A stretch of DNA of 9,782 nt from Candidatus Gerdarchaeota archaeon (GTDB lineage: Archaea > Asgardarchaeota > Heimdallarchaeia > JABLTI01). Of the stretch, positions 6,242-9,782 are shown one piece after another (position 1 is the first letter of the stretch; each line of letters starts with the position of its first letter). Location of the stretch: positions 1 through 9,782 of the forward strand of contig JAEOUJ010000211.1 of assembly GCA_016839405.1 (NCBI GenBank). Direction: 5' to 3'. Position numbers and translations under genes: made by a program. The notes under the pieces were generated by a model, which did not search any database, was not told the origin of the DNA, and saw only the letters and a list, made by a program, of their open reading frames with translations.

Positions 6242-6277
6242 TTTTTTCTCACTATTTTTTCTAAATTTCCTTTTTTT
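6242..6277 (+). terminator. T-tract terminator after the TIM-barrel gene
   Basis: Runs of six, six and seven T bases (6242-6247, 6255-6260, 6271-6277) begin right after the stop codon, with no stable hairpin. They fit archaeal U-tract termination. Confidence 0.55.
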
Positions 6278-6346
6278 CCTTACTTTTGTAACTAAACAAA
6301 AGACTAAAAATACCCTAAATAATAGCTTCAAATAGTAAAAAGAGTA

Positions 6347-6355
6347 TTAATATAT
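6347..6355 (+). promoter_or_regulatory. TATA-like box before the coiled-coil gene
   Basis: TTAATATAT lies about 26 bases before 6378, the expected transcription start. A start there would leave GTG 6367 outside the transcript and favours TTG 6391, which has GGAG at 6378-6381. Confidence 0.4.
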
Positions 6356-6390
6356 ATGTACTTATAGTGACACTCACGGAGAAAATTCCA

Positions 6391-7608
6391 TTGACGGAAG
6401 ATATATTTACTTATAATGTTTCGCGAATCGAAAAAATTTATTCAATTCTAATTAAAGGAGAATCTAATCCACAACAAGAAGTAGAGATGCGCATTGAATT
6501 AATCGATTCGCTATCAAATATAGAAGCTTCACTTATCAGCGAAAAAGATCATAATCAAGATTTCATAGTACTTTTAGTAAAGCTTCGAGAATTATTATTA
6601 AATTGGGATCCCTATGGTCAATGGTTTAGACTACAAAAGAACCTTGTTGATTCGGTTTATGAAGTTCTAATCAATGCAAAAAATGTTGTGTTTGTACAAG
6701 AAAAACAAGCTGCATCAGAAGCATCTCGTTTGAAAAAAGAATTAGATGCTTTAAAAAATGAATTAAGTGATTTGCGATCACTAATGAGTAGTTTGGTTAA
6801 AGAAAAAAGTAAAACTGAAGATGAATCTTATTCCTCTATATCATCAGAAACAATTGAACAACCGACTGATTATAAAGAATCTATTAAAATAGAGGAATCA
6901 AGCACAGAGCAAACAACTACTTTACCTTGGAAGGAAGAAAAAGAAGATGAAAAACAAGAATCATCTGTAGATCCTCCTATTATGACTCCATTAATAACTA
7001 CTAAAGAAATACCTGAATCTTCAGATTCTATAATTTCTGAACCATCTGATGAAGAATTAGAAGAAAAGATTTTAGTTTCTGATTCAACACTTAAAAAAAT
7101 GACTCAGAGTTCTGATTCAAAATCATCAAATGTTCTTGGGCAAATGAAATCTTTAATTGATGAAGCTGAAAGAGAAACTGAAAAACAAATGTCAGATTTT
7201 AAAGAACAATACAAACCTGCAATTGTTCCTCCAATTGTAGAAGAACAAGAAATACAATCAATTAAAACAGAAGATCAAATAGTACCTCCTACAATTGAAC
7301 AAGATCAAGTTATTGATAATGAAGCAACTAATGATGAAGCTTCAAGTGATGATTGGGTTAAACCTTCTGAAATTCTAAAACAAAAAGAAGCTAAAGAAAC
7401 AACCACTACAGTGGATCCATATATGCAACTACTTACATTAGAAGCTGAAAAATATCGTTTAGAAAAAGAAATCGAAAAGAATGAAACAGAATATCAAGAA
7501 GGACTTAAGAGCAAACAAGAATTTGATGATATGATTATTCAAATAAACAAAGAATTAACTATAGTAAGAGAGCAAATTGATGAATTAAGAGCCCAGTTAA
7601 CTTCCTAA
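6391..7608 (+). CDS. Acidic coiled-coil protein with disordered linker, unknown role
   Basis: I do not recognise a named family. The protein (405 residues from TTG 6391, 413 from GTG 6367) has four parts. An N-terminal helical domain covers about 1-100 and includes WDPYGQWFRLQKNLVDSVYE. A coiled coil of about 40 residues follows (SRLKKELDALKNELSDLRSL). A long linker rich in Glu, Ser, Thr and Pro, about 145-335, is surely disordered. The C-terminal helical hairpin covers about 345-405, where EKYRLEKEIEKNETEYQEGL turns into a second helix containing FDDMIIQINKELTIVREQ. It has no membrane segment or cysteine pair. A similar hairpin occurs in the zinc-ribbon protein at 9406. TTG 6391 is chosen for its GGAG site and the promoter position, with GTG 6367 a real alternative. 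The layout suggests a cytosolic scaffold or adaptor (inference). Confidence 0.75.
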   Translation: MTEDIFTYNVSRIEKIYSILIKGESNPQQEVEMRIELIDSLSNIEASLISEKDHNQDFIVLLVKLRELLLNWDPYGQWFRLQKNLVDSVYEVLINAKNVVFVQEKQAASEASRLKKELDALKNELSDLRSLMSSLVKEKSKTEDESYSSISSETIEQPTDYKESIKIEESSTEQTTTLPWKEEKEDEKQESSVDPPIMTPLITTKEIPESSDSIISEPSDEELEEKILVSDSTLKKMTQSSDSKSSNVLGQMKSLIDEAERETEKQMSDFKEQYKPAIVPPIVEEQEIQSIKTEDQIVPPTIEQDQVIDNEATNDEASSDDWVKPSEILKQKEAKETTTTVDPYMQLLTLEAEKYRLEKEIEKNETEYQEGLKSKQEFDDMIIQINKELTIVREQIDELRAQLTS

Positions 7609-7663
7609 TCTTTTTATTTCTTATCTCCTTATCTTAATAAGTAACTTACTGGATTATATTAGA

Positions 7664-8098
7664 ATGAAAGAAATGCAAATGGAACTACAAAAAATACATT
7701 TAATACGACTTGAAAAGGGAGAAGAATTATTATCAAGTATAATAACTTACATAAAAAATAATAATATTTTAGCCGGTTTTATAACTGGTATTGGGGCATT
7801 AGAGAAAGGAACTATTGGCTATTTTGATGTTGAAAATAAAGAATATTTACATACTTCTTTTAAAAATGTTGAATTACTTGCTTGTAATGGAAATATTGCT
7901 AGAAATAAAGACACCAATGAACCTATTGCTCATATTCACATAGTTATTAGTGAAAAAAATGGAAAAAGCTCAGGTGGTCATTTAATTGAAAGTATTGTTT
8001 CTGTTACAGCTGAAATTTATATTGTAGAAACACGACCAATAGTTTATCGAGCTAAAGATGATGAGACAGGACTATACCTACTTTCGCCTAAAAATTAG
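7664..8098 (+). CDS. PPC/DUF296 domain protein
   Basis: This 144-residue protein is a stand-alone PPC (plants and prokaryotes conserved, DUF296) domain. The family signatures are visible: GFITGIGALEKGTIGYFD (38-55), the histidine pair in AHIHIVIS (H90, H92) and SGGHL (H106), and TAEIYIVE near the end. In bacterial and archaeal structures of this family the domain forms trimers and the three histidines bind a metal, usually zinc. In plants the same domain is fused to AT-hooks and affects transcription. Here there is no AT-hook or other DNA-binding tail, so a DNA role should not be assumed. ATG 7664 gives the full domain; ATGs at 7673 and 7679 are possible because no strong ribosome binding site is present. 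A short T-tract (7611-7615) separates it from the gene before. Confidence 0.9.
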   Translation: MKEMQMELQKIHLIRLEKGEELLSSIITYIKNNNILAGFITGIGALEKGTIGYFDVENKEYLHTSFKNVELLACNGNIARNKDTNEPIAHIHIVISEKNGKSSGGHLIESIVSVTAEIYIVETRPIVYRAKDDETGLYLLSPKN

Positions 8099-8117
8099 TA
8101 GTGTATAATTCGATGAA

Positions 8118-8513
8118 TTAATCCTCTGCAACTTCTTTTTTTGTACTTGGTAATTCTACACGGTAAATGCCTGATTTGCCACTTAAAATTATTGGATCGG
8201 ATTTTTTATCTCTAAATAGACATTCAATATTTAATTGATAAACACCCTTTTCACGTAATTTAATACTTGGAATATGATCTTCTTCAAGTTCTTTCATTCT
8301 CTTATCAGGTTGTTTTTCTATTTTTGGAATAATTTCATAACTTGCATAGTATGAATTCCCTTCATCTTGCATATCAGATTTTATTTGAATTCTTCCCTTC
8401 TCATCTAATGATGAGGTCTTAAAGACTCTTGAACCGCAATTAGGACAACCATATCTTAATAGCATTGTAGTTTTTTCTAACTGAATATTACACTTTGCAC
8501 AATTAAATTCCAT
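8118..8513 (-). CDS. Archaeal zinc-ribbon protein, OapC/ArvC-like (DUF2072-type)
   Basis: The 131-residue protein has a zinc ribbon at its N-terminus with C5, C8, C23 and C26 (NCAKC and GCPNCG). A charged, probably flexible middle follows, then a C-terminal segment, SIKLREKGVYQLNIECLF (~84-101) and GIYRVELPS (~116-124). This order matches the archaeal Zn-ribbon family annotated as OapC/ArvC, named in haloarchaea for genes near replication origins. Its biochemical role is not established, and I name the family from memory with moderate confidence. The start is certain: AGGTGA (8525-8520) lies 6 bases before the ATG. It lies downstream of the uL16 gene on the same strand, but 142 bases and a probable terminator separate them, so it may have its own promoter. 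Confidence 0.8.
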   Translation of the reverse strand: MEFNCAKCNIQLEKTTMLLRYGCPNCGSRVFKTSSLDEKGRIQIKSDMQDEGNSYYASYEIIPKIEKQPDKRMKELEEDHIPSIKLREKGVYQLNIECLFRDKKSDPIILSGKSGIYRVELPSTKKEVAED

Positions 8514-8581
8514 TGACTTTCACCTAAAGGATTCAATAAAGGCTAGATTTTAACCTCATCCTCATTATTTCAAATCAATTG

Positions 8582-8588
8582 TTTAAAA
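8582..8588 (-). promoter_or_regulatory. Possible TATA-like box for the OapC-like gene
   Basis: On the minus strand this reads TTTTAAA. It would place a transcription start near 8559, about 45 bases before the ATG at 8513. The region is AT-rich throughout, so the match is weak evidence. Confidence 0.3.
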
Positions 8589-8628
8589 TTAAGTTTGAGA
8601 AGATTCAAAGGCATATGTAGATATTATC

Positions 8629-8678
8629 TAAAATAAAAGAGTGTGAAAATGAAGTTTAAGTCTGTTCACTCATTTCAC
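8629..8678 (-). terminator. Hairpin and T-rich tail at the end of uL16
   Basis: On the minus strand GTGAAATGA (8678-8670) pairs with TCATTTTCAC (8652-8643), nine pairs with one bulged T and a 17-nt loop that contains the uL16 stop codon. The T-rich ACTCTTTTATTTTAG follows. It could end the uL16 transcript, though a stem that includes the final codons is unusual. Confidence 0.4.
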
Positions 8679-9210
8679 GTTTTAATTTATAATCGTTGTA
8701 TAAGTTTTCTCCTTTGTCAATTTTCTGGTAATATGGTGTTGGGAGTTTGTCTACACCAACTTTTAGAGCATGTTTAGCTCTTTCAACATGTTGTGGATAA
8801 GTATGAATTGTTGCTATAGGTTGATCTGCTTTTACTCGAGCACAAACATCTATGCATTTACCAAAAGAACGACGCATTCCATCTTGTAAACGATCAGCTC
8901 CAGCAAATGCCATCATCCTATTTTCACGTAAAACATGATGTGGATAAACTCGAATTATTAAATGATAATTATCTGCCCCTACTTTACGCGACATATGTCT
9001 ATTACTCATCATTCTAAAAGCATCTAATGCTACATGGCGAATTTGACATGCTTCTTTTGAATAGAGGGAAACAGTAACCGGAAATGATCCTGATTTATTA
9101 CCAGCTTCAAAACTAGTTATTTTAGAACCTGGAATACTTCGAATGTATTTTTTTCTTGTATAGGGAGGACCGGCTATTTTTGTATAACAACGTGCTGGAC
9201 GACGGGCCAT
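8656..9210 (-). CDS. rpl10e: Large-subunit ribosomal protein uL16 (archaeal L10e)
   Basis: uL16 lies near the peptidyl-transferase centre and helps position the aminoacyl-tRNA; it is among the last proteins to join the 60S/50S subunit. The 184-residue product shows the archaeal/eukaryotic L10e sequence throughout. It opens with ARRPARCYTKIAGPPYTRKK and continues with IRHVALDAFRMMSNRHMSRK. YHLIIRVYPHHVLRENRMMA and GADRLQDGMRRSFGK follow, where the loop reaching the catalytic centre lies. I start at ATG 9210 because MARRPARCYT is the universal beginning and GGAGA lies about 9 bases upstream; an in-frame ATG at 9225 would add five residues and remove that site. It is divergent from the zinc-ribbon gene at 9406. 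Confidence 0.96.
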   Translation of the reverse strand: MARRPARCYTKIAGPPYTRKKYIRSIPGSKITSFEAGNKSGSFPVTVSLYSKEACQIRHVALDAFRMMSNRHMSRKVGADNYHLIIRVYPHHVLRENRMMAFAGADRLQDGMRRSFGKCIDVCARVKADQPIATIHTYPQHVERAKHALKVGVDKLPTPYYQKIDKGENLYNDYKLKREMSEQT

Positions 9211-9264
9211 TTTTATATTCTCCAATGAATTTTTTTTCTTATCTTTCGACGAACATTTGTATCA

Positions 9265-9270
9265 TTTAAA
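9265..9270 (-). promoter_or_regulatory. TATA-like box of uL16
   Basis: TTTAAA (inside the palindrome ATTTAAAT, 9264-9271) lies so that transcription on the minus strand would begin near 9241, about 30 bases before ATG 9210. An inverted repeat AACATTT (9252-9258) / AAATGTT (9268-9274) overlaps it. Confidence 0.5.
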
Positions 9271-9352
9271 TGTTGTGAAACTTTTTGTTTTTCTCAGTAA
9301 TTTTAAGAGTTATCTTAAACAGAATTCTTTTTTTAGTTAAACGGCAAAAGAA

Positions 9353-9360
9353 TCTATAAG
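9353..9360 (+). promoter_or_regulatory. TATA-like box before the zinc-ribbon gene at 9406
   Basis: TCTATAAG is preceded by GGCAAAAG (9343-9350), which could be a TFB recognition element. Expected start of transcription is near 9383, about 23 bases before the ATG, with AGGAT (9390-9394) as probable ribosome binding site. Confidence 0.45.
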
Positions 9361-9405
9361 ACATATTTGTCATTTGTAAAAAAAAATAAAGGATGTTAAT
9401 AAATC

Positions 9406-9782
9406 ATGGTAGAATATCGTTGTCCTGTTTGTGGTAAACCTGTCTTGCCTAATTTCAAGTTTTGCAAATCTTGTGGCGCTCGGTTGCCAAAGGACTTATT
9501 TGAAAAGAAAAAAGAAGCTCAAGCAGATATACACTCGAGCTCGATGACTAAAACTTATGTTGAATCATCAGCTATTGAAGCTGAACCAATTGATCCTGAA
9601 ATTATCCATTCATTAGCTATGAAGGGTCGATTAATTATTATTGATAAAGAAATGGATGAAATATTGGAAGAAATTGAAAATCTCGAAGAACGAGTTAAAG
9701 TTGGTTTAATTCCAAAAGAAGATGCCAAGGATCGTGTTAATGAATTAAACAAACGTTTTGTTGAAATAAAACTTGAAAAGAA
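9406..9782 (+). CDS. Zinc-ribbon protein with C-terminal helical hairpin, 3' end missing
   Basis: A frame opens at ATG 9406 and stays open to the right edge (125 codons plus two bases), so the C-terminus is not seen. Residues 1-27 form a zinc ribbon with C6, C9, C20 and C23 (RCPVCGK and FCKSCGARL), of the short double-cysteine kind found at the head of many archaeal proteins of unknown role. A polar linker rich in Ser, Lys and Glu follows. From about residue 70 comes a helical hairpin: IIIDKEMDEILEEIENLEER, the turn VGLIPKEDAKDR, and VNELNKRFVEIKLEK. This segment resembles the end of the coiled-coil protein at 6391. No membrane helix appears in the visible part. It is divergently transcribed from uL16. 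The gene is certain; its function is unknown. Confidence 0.85.
   Translation, partial: MVEYRCPVCGKPVLPNFKFCKSCGARLPKDLFEKKKEAQADIHSSSMTKTYVESSAIEAEPIDPEIIHSLAMKGRLIIIDKEMDEILEEIENLEERVKVGLIPKEDAKDRVNELNKRFVEIKLEK

Noticed and set aside
8555..8575. Possible C/D-box guide RNA (ATGAGGATGAGG on the minus strand)
   Set aside because: The C-box match is poor and no D box (CTGA) stands at a suitable distance.
9555..9752. Minus-strand reading frame near the right edge
   Set aside because: It is the shadow of the zinc-ribbon gene on +, which has a clear Cys-rich domain and ribosome binding site.
1..9782. CRISPR array, insertion sequence, phage or defence cassette
   Set aside because: No regularly spaced repeats, terminal inverted repeats with a transposase, integrase, or nuclease/NTPase pair is visible; the genes are mostly housekeeping or stand alone.

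Overview
The window looks like a core chromosomal segment of an AT-rich archaeon. The evidence is archaeal-type ribosomal proteins (uL1, P0/uL10 with the GLGSLFG tail, uL16/L10e), the rRNA-processing nuclease Nob1, an archaeal zinc-ribbon protein resembling the OapC/ArvC family, a tRNA-Pro with encoded CCA and a probable T-loop intron, GGTG/GGTGA-type ribosome binding sites, TATA-like promoters and T-tract terminators. The lineage cannot be fixed from the sequence alone. An Asgard-type or other mesophilic AT-rich archaeon would fit, but that is a guess. I see no mobile element, CRISPR array, phage gene or obvious defence system.

Layout. 1-355: the 3' end of a TPR-like protein on +. 363-469: tRNA-Pro(CGG) on -, convergent with it, carrying a 30-nt intron in the T-loop. 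586-2869: a tight + strand operon of NAD kinase, Nob1 and an unrecognised 285-residue protein. 2870-4710: a ribosomal stalk operon, uL1 then uL10, with a TATA-like box, a leader containing a strong hairpin (candidate L1 autoregulatory site) and a hairpin-plus-T-run terminator. The L12 gene normally found after uL10, and the L11 gene normally found before uL1, are absent here. 4711-8098: four single + strand genes, namely a small two-helix membrane protein, a TIM-barrel glycoside-hydrolase-like protein without a signal peptide, an acidic coiled-coil protein and a PPC/DUF296 protein. 8118-9210: a - strand pair, OapC-like zinc-ribbon protein and uL16. 9406-9782: the start of a + strand zinc-ribbon/coiled-coil protein that runs off the right edge.

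How the genes relate. Several serve ribosome biogenesis and translation: uL1, uL10, uL16, Nob1 (17S/20S-like pre-16S 3' end maturation) and tRNA-Pro. NAD kinase shares an operon with Nob1 but has no known mechanistic link to it. The coiled-coil protein at 6391 and the zinc-ribbon protein at 9406 carry a similar helical-hairpin segment and may belong to one lineage-specific family. The most noteworthy items are the non-canonical tRNA intron, the L1 leader hairpin, the split stalk operon and the uncharacterised proteins. Nothing here convincingly amounts to a new multi-gene system.
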